Source of the DNA: Deltaproteobacteria bacterium
GTDB lineage: Bacteria; Desulfobacterota; Desulfarculia; Adiutricales; Adiutricaceae
Assembly: GCA_031278835.1 (NCBI GenBank)
Contig: JAITJP010000346.1
Coordinates: 1 to 6,301, forward strand
Reading direction: 5' to 3'
Length of the DNA: 6,301 nucleotides
Of this stretch, positions 1 through 4,959 are shown piece after piece; the first letter of the stretch is position 1; every line of letters starts with the position of its first letter. Both the position numbers and the translations under genes were made by a program. Below the pieces are notes generated by a model. The model did no database searches, was not told where the DNA came from, and saw only the letters and a program-made list of their open reading frames with translations.

Positions 1-313
1 GGACCAGGCTTTTCCATGGCTAGCTCTAGCCCTGGGCCTTAATCGGTCAGGCTCCAGGCCTAGGACAATGGCCATTAATATTAAATTTTTTCCTTGTTTG
101 TTATTTTTTGTCTGGTTAATTTCGATGAAAAAATAGATTTTATTATTTTGGTATATTTTTAGCGTTATAAAATTATGCTTTAGAGCAGTTTTAATTCCAT
201 TCAGTTCAATCTTTACGAGGGCTTAATTAGCTATGAGACTTATTTTTATTGGCTTGGAAGCTCATTTAAGATATGGTTTTATCATAAAAATAAGCCTTTA
301 ACAAGAGAGCGAT

Positions 314-385
314 CCTTAAATTTTTCTCCCGTCTAGGCACTTTCTGATTACGGGCTATATAGAATTATATAATTTAAGGCGGGAG
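314..385. other. Crossing inverted repeats, possible two-state RNA fold
   Basis: Two inverted repeats interlock. CCTTAAATT at 314-322 complements AATTTAAGG at 371-379 (9 bp). CTCCCG at 326-331 complements CGGGAG at 380-385 (6 bp), directly abutting the first partner. The arms cross, so they form either a pseudoknot or two mutually exclusive hairpins. CCCGT at 328-332 can also pair with ACGGG at 350-354 inside the first hairpin, which would give a coherent alternative state. No gene follows, so there is no regulated target to point to. The family is unknown and the transcribed strand is not established. Confidence 0.35.
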
Positions 386-831
386 TACTGGAATTCTGTC
401 TTTCGACTTTTAAATTATACATAACTTTATTTTAAAAGCAACAACTTTTTTTGTTCCCAAAAATTAGTGATTCTATAAAGCGAATTACCTGCTCACAGCC
501 TTATAAATTATTGGCGCCATAAAATATTTTTGAGGCTATTAGAGCCTCTGCTTATTTCATATTTGATTAGACCAATCTTATTTAGCCTTAAAATCATAAT
601 AACTCAGTTGAGCCATGATTTACCACTAAATTTTTTAGCCGAAGATCTTCTTAAGGTATAAAATTTTAGCTTGGACTTATAATAACGATCGTATAGCTAT
701 CTAGGAAGTTAATAATCTTTGCTAAGTCTATCTAATAATATATTAAGCTAAATTAGTAATATGAAAAGTATCAATTTATCTGGACATAACCAAGCAAAAG
801 TTTTAACTGACTTTGAGTTTTCCAAGAGCTA

Positions 832-865
832 AGCGGCTTTAAAAATCGCCGCTGGTTGATTTTTT
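832..865 (+). terminator. Weak terminator-like hairpin
   Basis: AGCGGC at 832-837 pairs with GCCGCT at 848-853 (6 bp, 10-nt loop). A run of six T (860-865) follows after a 6-nt gap. The gap is long and the stem short for an intrinsic terminator, and no transcript is known to reach it. Confidence 0.22.
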
Positions 866-1030
866 GTCTAAAAATACTTATTAGGCCCTTTTAGCTTTGA
901 TAAAAACAGTTTTTACAGGGCTTTTTGACTTAATAATCTGGCATTATTAACAAAAATTTATGATTGGTTTTTCTGCCCTATCTAAGTTATCCTATACCTT
1001 GTAAATTATAGCCTTTAGTCTGGTTTGTTA

Positions 1031-1060
1031 AGGGCCTGGCCCTGCTTTGGGCCAGGCCCT
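1031..1060. repeat. Perfect 12-bp GC-rich palindrome
   Basis: AGGGCCTGGCCC at 1031-1042 is perfectly complementary to GGGCCAGGCCCT at 1049-1060 with a 6-nt loop. A second pairing competes: TAAGGGCC at 1029-1036 with GGCCCTTA at 1062-1069. No T-run lies on either side, so it is not a standard terminator on either strand. It looks like a REP/BIME-type palindrome or a remnant of one. It stands out sharply from its AT-rich surroundings. Confidence 0.6.
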
Positions 1061-1112
1061 GGGCCCTTAGATTCTATCATCCTGGAGCCTAAATTTTGCG
1101 GTTATAAATTAG

Positions 1113-1147
1113 TTATCTAATTATATAAGGGTAATTTTATTAGATAA
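1113..1147. repeat. AT-rich 9-bp inverted repeat
   Basis: TTATCTAAT at 1113-1121 pairs with ATTAGATAA at 1139-1147 across a 17-nt loop. In DNA this AT-rich it may be chance. No promoter elements of usual spacing flank it. Confidence 0.25.
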
Positions 1148-1228
1148 TTTTAATTTTGATCAAGGCTTTTTAATTTTAATAAATTTTTTATTAACTTATT
1201 TTCTTTTTAGAAATTTTAACCAGGGTTA

Positions 1229-1258
1229 GGCCATAACTTTAACCAAAGCAAGACCTGG
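1229..1258 (+). repeat. Segment resembling the 3' end of ribD
   Basis: This 30-nt segment matches 2618-2648, inside the last codons of ribD, at all but three positions plus a one-base gap. The shared blocks in order are GGCCAT, ACTTT, ACCAAAGC and AAGACC. Weaker similarity continues upstream for about 30 nt (TCTT, GAA, TTTA and AG blocks in the same order, 1199-1228 against about 2588-2617). It may be a remnant of a duplicated ribD 3' end or a dispersed repeat. The segment is not open for translation in any useful way. Confidence 0.5.
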
Positions 1259-1285
1259 TCATTTGGCTTACTGGAGCCTCTCGGC

Positions 1286-1315
1286 TTGATCATTACACCG
1301 TTTCCATGTAATAAT
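1286..1315 (+). promoter_or_regulatory. Possible ribD promoter
   Basis: TTGATC at 1286-1291 (4 of 6 to the sigma-70 -35) is followed after 18 bp by AATAAT at 1310-1315 (5 of 6 to the -10). Transcription would start near 1322, giving a leader of about 96 nt for ribD. The -10 sits in the loop of an inverted repeat, CCATGT 1304-1309 with ACATGG 1319-1324, which might be an operator. In AT-rich DNA such matches are common. Confidence 0.35.
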
Positions 1316-1336
1316 AAGACATGGCCAGCGGAATTA

Positions 1337-1359
1337 TTGGTCCCGAGTAATCGGGTCAA
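1337..1359 (+). other. Hairpin with GUAA tetraloop in ribD leader
   Basis: CCCGA at 1342-1346 pairs with TCGGG at 1351-1355, closing a GTAA loop of the stable GNRA class. After a small internal loop TTG 1337-1339 pairs with CAA 1357-1359. It lies about 60 nt before the ribD start. The leader does not contain the conserved FMN riboswitch blocks, so ligand control of that kind is not indicated. Confidence 0.4.
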
Positions 1360-1405
1360 CCCCCTTTGGAGTTAGCCTAGCTCGCTTCGATGGAGAGCCA
1401 TTTTC

Positions 1406-1412
1406 AAAGGAG
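1406..1412 (+). promoter_or_regulatory. Ribosome binding site of ribD
   Basis: AAAGGAG lies 5 nt before ATG 1418 and is a near-ideal Shine-Dalgarno match. It decides the start. An upstream ATG at 1390 opens a different frame and has no such site. Confidence 0.85.
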
Positions 1413-1417
1413 TATTT

Positions 1418-2656
1418 ATGGCCCGGTGGACACCCAAGGAGACGGCTTTTATGCGAGAAGCCTTAAGACTGGCTCGTCAAGGTTGGGGCTTGGTTTCACC
1501 AAATCCCATGGTGGGAGCCGTCTTGGTCAAAAAAGGCAAAATAATCGCCAAAAGTTGGCACACCGGTCCAGGGCAGCCCCACGCCGAAGCCGCGGCTTTG
1601 GCCGAGGCCGGCTCCAAGGCCAAAGGCTCCGAACTCTATCTAAATCTTGAGCCCTGCAATCATCAAGGCCGAACCGGCCCCTGCTCCGAGGTCATCATCC
1701 AAAGCGGCGTCTCCAAGGTCTACTACTCGGTTCCCGATCCCAACCCCATTGCCGCCGGTGGGGCTAACCGTCTGGAGGAGGCCGGGATTCAAGTCGATCG
1801 CGGTTTATTGGCCGACGAGGCCTGGGATTTAAACCAGTTTTTCTTTAAATACGTCATTCAAAAAAAACCCTTCGTTATCCTAAAAACGGCGGCCAGCTTG
1901 GACGGAAAAATCGCCACCCGCACCGGCGACTCCAGGTGGATTAGTTCCAAGGCCTCCAGAAACTTTAGTCATCATATTAGGGCCGGGGTGGACGCCGTTT
2001 TAATCGGCCGGACCACCGCCGCCAAAGACAATCCCGAACTCTCGGCCAGGCCCTGGGGCCGTCGCAAAATGCACAACCAGCCCTGGCGGGTCGTTTTGGA
2101 CCCCCTTTTAAAACTGCCCAGGGACCTAAAGCTTTTTGATCCCAAACTGGGCGGCCCCACCGTGGTGGTTTCTTCCTTTGAGGCTGACCAAAAGGCCAAA
2201 GACAACCTGCGCCGTCAAGGCCACACCGTCTGGGAGGTGCCCAAAGCTCCCAGCGGTCTACTTTCCTTATCGGCCGTTATTGACGAAATCGGCAAGGCCG
2301 GGCTGCAAAGCGTCCTAATCGAACCCGGGGCCACCCTGGCCTCCTCGGCCCTAATCGAGGAGAACGTGGTTGACTTGATTCACATGTTTATGGCCCCAAT
2401 ATTTTTGGGCGGCAGCGATTCCCCTTCCCTTTTGGGCGGCCGGGGCCTGGATACCTTAAGCCTGGCCTCGGAAGTCGATATCTTAAAACTGGGCCGCATG
2501 GGCCCGGATATCCATCTGGTCCTAAGACCCCAGGGGGCCTTTGCCGCCGCCCCCCATCAAACCGTCTCGCCGGTCATTGGCTACGGCAGTCTTAATGAAG
2601 ATTTAGACGAGCTCTACGGCCATGACTTTGACCAAAGCCAAGACCAGGATCGCTAA
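1418..2656 (+). CDS. ribD: Bifunctional riboflavin biosynthesis protein RibD (deaminase/reductase)
   Basis: RibD carries out two cytosolic steps of riboflavin synthesis: deamination of 2,5-diamino-6-ribosylamino-pyrimidinone 5'-phosphate, then NADPH reduction of the ribose side chain. The N-terminal zinc deaminase domain (about residues 1-145) has PNPMVGAV, PHAE with H55 and E57, and EPCNHQGRTGPC with C80 and C89. These sit a constant five residues from the E. coli ligands H50, E52, C75 and C84. The reductase domain (about 150-370) opens with LKTAASLDGKIAT, then WISSKASR and KDNPELSAR. The usual NADPH-side EGG motif reads E302-P303-G304, an odd change. The protein has 412 residues against roughly 360-370 usual, the excess being an acidic tail after residue 372. 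The ATG has a strong AAAGGAG site. ribE follows 75 nt on, probably cotranscribed. The identification is secure; whether both domains are active is inferred. Confidence 0.97.
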   Translation: MARWTPKETAFMREALRLARQGWGLVSPNPMVGAVLVKKGKIIAKSWHTGPGQPHAEAAALAEAGSKAKGSELYLNLEPCNHQGRTGPCSEVIIQSGVSKVYYSVPDPNPIAAGGANRLEEAGIQVDRGLLADEAWDLNQFFFKYVIQKKPFVILKTAASLDGKIATRTGDSRWISSKASRNFSHHIRAGVDAVLIGRTTAAKDNPELSARPWGRRKMHNQPWRVVLDPLLKLPRDLKLFDPKLGGPTVVVSSFEADQKAKDNLRRQGHTVWEVPKAPSGLLSLSAVIDEIGKAGLQSVLIEPGATLASSALIEENVVDLIHMFMAPIFLGGSDSPSLLGGRGLDTLSLASEVDILKLGRMGPDIHLVLRPQGAFAAAPHQTVSPVIGYGSLNEDLDELYGHDFDQSQDQDR

Positions 2657-2690
2657 AGCTGGGCTAAGCCAGATTTCCAAAATCCAGGCT

Positions 2691-2721
2691 CTTAAAACTA
2701 ATTTAAGCCCCTCCATAAGGA
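2691..2721 (+). promoter_or_regulatory. ribE ribosome binding site with adjacent hairpin
   Basis: TAAGGA ending at 2721 lies 10 nt before ATG 2732, slightly longer than ideal spacing. Just upstream CTTAAA 2691-2696 pairs with TTTAAG 2702-2707 around a 5-nt loop, which leaves the site open. The start is also fixed by the family N-terminus MFTGI. No promoter of good spacing is evident in the 75-nt gap, so ribE probably depends on ribD transcription. Confidence 0.6.
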
Positions 2722-2731
2722 CAAACCCTTC

Positions 2732-3415
2732 ATGTTTACCGGCATCGCTCTAGGCCTTGGCCAAATCACCTCGCGCAAGCGCCAGGGTTCAGAGTTCCTT
2801 CTGACCGTGGAAAGCCACTTTGACTGGGATTCACCCCTAGTGGTGGGTGAATCCATCGCCGTCTCCGGGGTCTGCCTGACCGTGACCCAGACCAAAGGCC
2901 CCAGGGCTTTTCAGGCCTTCGCCTCCAAGGAAACCTTAAGCTTAACCACCCTGGCTTCCCAAGACTTGGTCAATCTGGAAAGGGCCCTACGCTTAACCGA
3001 CCGCCTGGGCGGTCATCTGGTCACTGGCCACGTTGACGCCCTTGCCACCCTTTTTCTGAAGGCCTCAGATGGCCATAGCCTAAAGTACGTTTTTTCCATA
3101 CCCTCCGAGCTTTCGCCCTTGGTGGTGACCAAGGGCTCGGTGGCCCTGGACGGCATCAGCTTAACCGTAAACCTGGTTACCGAAAACTCCGTGACCGTAA
3201 ACCTCATCCCCCATACTTTAAAGCTGACCACCCTGGCCAGCAAACACCCTGGCCAGACCTTTAACCTGGAAGTCGATATCTTAGGCCGCTACGTCAAAAG
3301 GCTTCTGGAAGGCTCGGCCCTAATGGCCCCCTCGGCCCCAAGCCCAACCTCCCAGCCAGATTCAAAGCCAACCAGTGGCCTAACCATCGAAGATCTGATG
3401 GCCCGGGGCTTTTAG
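2732..3415 (+). CDS. ribE: Riboflavin synthase alpha subunit
   Basis: Riboflavin synthase dismutates two molecules of 6,7-dimethyl-8-ribityllumazine to riboflavin plus the pyrimidinedione substrate of lumazine synthase. The family enzyme is a cytosolic homotrimer with two similar barrels per chain. Barrel one (about residues 1-87) starts with MFTGI and holds S41 and GVCLTV with C48, at the same positions as E. coli S41 and C48. Barrel two (about 94-185) has GGHLVTGHVD, KGSVALDGISLTV with K134, D140 and S143, and LIPHTL, LEVDILGRY with D182. These are three residues before their E. coli equivalents because the loop after ETL is three residues shorter (TTLASQDLVNLERAL). A Pro/Ser-rich tail (about 197-214) ends in SGLTIEDLMARGF, giving 227 residues, slightly longer than usual. 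The gene is called ribC in Bacillus-style naming. It is preceded by ribD and followed by a terminator; ribBA and ribH are not in the window. Confidence 0.97.
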   Translation: MFTGIALGLGQITSRKRQGSEFLLTVESHFDWDSPLVVGESIAVSGVCLTVTQTKGPRAFQAFASKETLSLTTLASQDLVNLERALRLTDRLGGHLVTGHVDALATLFLKASDGHSLKYVFSIPSELSPLVVTKGSVALDGISLTVNLVTENSVTVNLIPHTLKLTTLASKHPGQTFNLEVDILGRYVKRLLEGSALMAPSAPSPTSQPDSKPTSGLTIEDLMARGF

Positions 3416-3453
3416 TCTCAAAGCCCCCCAGCCCAAAGTAACAGGCCCAAAGA

Positions 3454-3496
3454 CCAGGGCCCGGGTTCCGCCCGGACCTGGCCCGGGCGCCCTTTT
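3454..3496 (+). terminator. Terminator of the ribD-ribE operon
   Basis: AGGGC and CCGGG (3456-3465) pair with CCCGG (3482-3486) and GCCCT (3489-3493), making 10 bp with a 2-nt bulge. TTTT and a further T-rich stretch follow. A competing inner fold pairs CCAGG 3454-3458 with CCTGG 3477-3481 and CCGGG with CCCGG 3471-3475. Its place 40 nt after ribE supports its role. Confidence 0.7.
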
Positions 3497-3530
3497 GTTG
3501 ATATTTTAAAAATTAGCTAAAAAAACACCC

Positions 3531-3559
3531 TTGACAGTACTTTTTGGCATTAAGCTAAT
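3531..3559 (+). promoter_or_regulatory. Promoter with consensus -35 after ribE
   Basis: TTGACA at 3531-3536 is a perfect sigma-70 -35. After exactly 17 bp comes GCTAAT at 3554-3559 (4 of 6 to the -10). Transcription would start near 3566, just beyond the rib terminator, so it begins a separate unit. No protein gene follows it. Confidence 0.5.
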
Positions 3560-3565
3560 CTTAGT

Positions 3566-3654
3566 CCTGATAATATCCTAAAAGCTCCTTTAATCAATCT
3601 ATCCTAGCCCAATATTAAGGCACCATGTCCAGGCCATAAAAGGACAGTGTTTTT
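3566..3654 (+). ncRNA. Candidate small RNA of about 90 nt
   Basis: The segment is bounded by the promoter at 3531-3559 and the terminator-like hairpin at 3621-3654. It contains no useful open frame; the only ATG with a purine-rich leader (3625) gives four residues. An apparently unpaired CTCCTTT at 3585-3591 complements AAAGGAG, the exact Shine-Dalgarno sequence of ribD, but that motif is generic for ribosome binding sites. No known sRNA family was recognised. It could instead be the leader of a gene that has been lost. Confidence 0.35.
3621..3654 (+). terminator. Terminator-like hairpin of candidate sRNA
   Basis: CAC 3621-3623 and TGTCC 3626-3630 pair with GGACA 3642-3646 and GTG 3647-3649, leaving a 2-nt bulge and an 11-nt loop. 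Five T (3650-3654) and CTCTT follow immediately. The stem is moderate but the geometry is right. Confidence 0.5.
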
Positions 3655-3877
3655 CTCTTGGGCCAGGCGACAATTTCTTAAGATTAAGAGCCCCCTAAGT
3701 TAGGTCCAAAGAGACCGGAACTTGTCTGACCTTGGCTCACCTATCAAATATTAATAATTTTGCGTAATTTTGGTCTACGTTAAGTAACTAATCCGACTTT
3801 TTTCCATTTGTTAAAATTAAAGGCGGGCTTTTTTGGCCTGAAAATCCCAGCTCCATTTTCATGGGAACTCCTTTCAC
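3655..3877. other. Non-coding spacer with no clear feature
   Basis: I see no gene here. Short hairpins such as TCTTA with TAAGA near 3676-3689 are of the kind expected by chance. The part from about 3808 (TTAAAATTA, then GGGCTTTTTTGGCC) resembles pieces of the repeat units that follow and may be a worn first unit. Confidence 0.5.
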
Positions 3878-4223
3878 AACTATGTAAATATTTTAGTAAT
3901 CATTGGAGGGTTATGACAGGACAGGGCTTTTGGCCTTCTTTGCCCCAACACGTTTTACAACCATTTGGATATTATAGTAATTATTGTTTACCTAGCAAAA
4001 TGGACTAAGTTTGGCCATTTTTCCATATTTTTTTAGTAACTATTGGAATTTTCTACTTATCAGCTCAAAAATCAAACCATGGAGTGATTTTCTAGCTGGG
4101 CCAGGATACTTATTCTATCTAGTTGAATATTTTAGTGATTATTGGGGAGTTGAGCCCATGGGGCCAGGCTGATTTTTTTGAAGATTTGTTTACTAACTAG
4201 TTTAAAATTATAGTAATAGTTAG
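3878..4223 (+). repeat. Five diverged direct repeats of about 29 bp
   Basis: Copies lie at 3878-3906, 3959-3987, 4013-4046 (with a few inserted bases), 4117-4145 and 4195-4223, all in one orientation. They begin AAC(T/C)A or similar and share the core TAGTAATTATTGG with one to four changes. Pairwise identity for the ungapped copies is about 21-23 of 29. Start-to-start spacing is about 81, 54, 104 and 78 bp. Intervening parts also share words (CATGG, GGGGC-GG, then a T-run), so the true unit may be an old tandem duplication of about 80 bp. Variable spacing and divergence argue against an active CRISPR array. Confidence 0.55.
4186..4214 (+). promoter_or_regulatory. Possible promoter upstream of structured RNA
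   Basis: TTGTTT at 4186-4191 (4 of 6) and TATAGT at 4209-4214 (5 of 6) are separated by 17 bp. The -10 falls inside the last direct repeat. It could drive the structured segment starting near 4332, over 100 nt downstream, but nothing else supports that. Confidence 0.3.
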
Positions 4224-4331
4224 ATTTATAAAGACTGGGGCTGGTTTTTTTAGAAAACTCGATTGGCCAACAATTGGATTTCTGGGGCTTGATTAGGCGG
4301 CGGAAACATGGGCCTTTTTCCAGGCCTAGAA

Positions 4332-4529
4332 ACAGTCAGACGGGATCGACCTGTGGTCGTCCCGTCTGTCAACTGCCGGTGTAATGGAAGGTATTGTGAG
4401 GATTTGCCGCCAGGGAGGCAATAGCTTTCTTGATCTAAATGATCATTTGTGAGGGAACGCGGCGGTAATTAGGACAAGTCCGGCAGTTCGGGGGATCCCA
4501 ATTCTGTCCCTGGCATCAACTGCTTTTTT
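4332..4529 (+). ncRNA. Candidate structured RNA with competing folds
   Basis: A long hairpin pairs CAGACGGGA 4337-4345 with TCCCGTCTG 4360-4368 and CGACC 4347-4351 with GGTCG 4355-4359 (14 bp, one bulge). CAGT 4333-4336 can extend it by pairing with ACTG 4372-4375. AACTGCCGG 4371-4379 also matches CCGGCAGTT 4480-4488 perfectly, which would close a domain of about 100 nt. That domain contains smaller hairpins (TTGCC 4404-4408 with GGCAA 4417-4421; TGATC with GATCA at 4431-4445). The same 3' strand can pair instead with AACTGC 4518-4523 ahead of a T-run. This chain of exclusive pairings is typical of attenuators and riboswitches, but I recognise no family and no gene follows. The segment is less AT-rich than its flanks. 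Confidence 0.4.
4483..4529 (+). terminator. Terminator arm of the structured RNA
   Basis: GCAGTT 4483-4488 pairs with AACTGC 4518-4523, with GGGA 4492-4495 and TCCC 4507-4510 inside. Six T (4524-4529) follow at once. Pairing of 4480-4488 with 4371-4379 would prevent it. Confidence 0.45.
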
Positions 4530-4549
4530 ACTAATGCACTTTGCGTGCC

Positions 4550-4585
4550 AAAAAGAGGGCCTCTCTCGAAAAAGCCCTTTTTTTT
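4550..4585. terminator. A-tract/T-tract terminator-like hairpin
   Basis: Five A, G and AGGGC (4550-4560) pair with GCCCT, T and five T (4574-4584), 11 bp with one G-U pair and a 13-nt loop. The T-run (4578-4585) is part of the stem. With A-tract and T-tract on both sides it could act in either direction. Confidence 0.45.
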
Positions 4586-4595
4586 CACGATTCGC

Positions 4596-4741
4596 TGGCC
4601 AAAAAAGAAGCACTGACCCGGCTAGATGGGCACCTTTTATGATTAAATTAGCACTGTTAACCAAAGGGACAAAAGCTATTTGTCCTAGAGCCTTTTTTTT
4701 ACTTTTTTCCAAAAGCGGCCCTTCCGAGGCTTTTTTGGCCA
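4596..4741. repeat. 12-bp inverted repeat bounding about 146 bp
   Basis: TGGCCAAAAAAG at 4596-4607 is the exact reverse complement of CTTTTTTGGCCA at 4730-4741. The word CTTTTTTGGCC occurs again at 3828-3838, and a close relative lies at 4922-4932. No target-site duplication flanks the pair, so a miniature transposable element is only one possibility. The overlapping open frames on both strands (4443-4748 minus and 4534-4755 plus) look accidental. Confidence 0.4.
4667..4700 (+). terminator. Weak terminator-like hairpin
   Basis: GGACAAA 4667-4673 pairs with TTTGTCC 4679-4685 around a 5-nt loop. A long T-run begins at 4693, seven nt after the stem. The gap is longer than usual. Confidence 0.25.
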
Positions 4742-4751
4742 AAGCCAAGCC

Positions 4752-4764
4752 TTGACCAGGTCAA
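4752..4764. promoter_or_regulatory. Perfect palindrome, operator-like
   Basis: TTGACCAGGTCAA is a 6-bp inverted repeat around a single A, the size of many regulator half-site pairs. No promoter of convincing spacing overlaps it, so a binding role is speculative. Confidence 0.25.
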
Positions 4765-4778
4765 CTTTTCGTTCACCC

Positions 4779-4826
4779 AGAGGCTCGATAGGAAAATTTG
4801 TCCCCTATATGAGCCTCTAGTTTTTT
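4779..4826 (+). terminator. Strong terminator without an assigned gene
   Basis: AGAGGCTC 4779-4786 pairs with GAGCCTCT 4811-4818, and ATAGG 4788-4792 pairs with CCTAT 4804-4808, about 13 bp in all. AG and six T (4821-4826) follow. The quality implies that something on the + strand upstream is, or was, transcribed. Confidence 0.65.
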
Positions 4827-4856
4827 CCTACTGAAATGAACTAGCTTCTGAGTCAA

Positions 4857-4902
4857 GCCCGGGCCCGAGCCCGGGCCCGAGCCAGCTTTTTAAGCAAAAA
4901 GC
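4857..4902. repeat. 12-bp tandem GC repeat and adjoining hairpin
   Basis: GCCCGGGCCCGA is present twice in tandem at 4857-4868 and 4869-4880. Each contains the palindrome GCCCGGGC, so the two can also pair with each other. A separate hairpin follows: GCTTTTT 4885-4891 with AAAAAGC 4896-4902. Confidence 0.6.
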
Positions 4903-4959
4903 CGCCGGGCCCTTTTGGTGATTTTTTTGGCCAAGGCTCAGTTGGTTTTGGCTGGGCGG

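Larger units (their letters stand above)
1..1218. other. AT-rich non-coding stretch before ribD
   Basis: No open reading frame here has a plausible length, start site or protein-like composition, and stops are dense in all frames. The DNA is strongly AT-rich with isolated GC-rich words (GGGCC, CCAGG) of the kind seen in the two genes. I see no tRNA, rRNA or recognisable gene remnant. The structures that stand out inside it (314-385, 832-865, 1031-1060, 1113-1147) are listed separately. It could be decayed gene sequence that has drifted to AT, but nothing in it is recognisable by eye. Confidence 0.7.

Noticed and set aside
1200..1417. FMN riboswitch upstream of ribD
   Set aside because: The conserved AGGGTGAAATTCCC-type block and its partner elements are not present on the + strand.
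1972..2205. Minus-strand and out-of-frame open frames inside ribD and ribE
   Set aside because: They are shadows of strongly supported genes and show no family motifs.
3808..4008. 66-codon plus-strand frame, or a 31-codon version from 3913 behind GGAGGG
   Set aside because: The GGAGGG is only two to three nt from the inner ATG, the frame contains two of the direct repeats, and the peptide resembles no known protein.
3878..4223. CRISPR array
   Set aside because: The repeats are only about 75 percent identical, spacing varies from 54 to 104 bp, and no cas gene is present.
4337..4368. Integron attC site or transposon end hairpin
   Set aside because: The stem lacks the GTTRRRY core of attC sites and no integrase, transposase or second copy is visible.
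4428..4490. RNase P-like 3' region
   Set aside because: TAAATGATCA followed by GGCGG vaguely recalls the conserved 3' part of RNase P RNA, but the 5' GAGGAAAGTCCG block and the rest of the roughly 350-nt molecule are missing.
4443..4748. 101-codon minus-strand frame
   Set aside because: It needs a TTG start, has no convincing ribosome binding site, matches no family I know, and its Lys/Phe runs come from A/T tracts. It overlaps terminator-like hairpins and another open frame.
4534..4755. 73-codon plus-strand frame ending before the terminator at 4779
   Set aside because: The composition is odd (poly-Phe and Lys from T- and A-runs), there is no Shine-Dalgarno sequence, and a terminator-like hairpin (4550-4585) lies inside its start.
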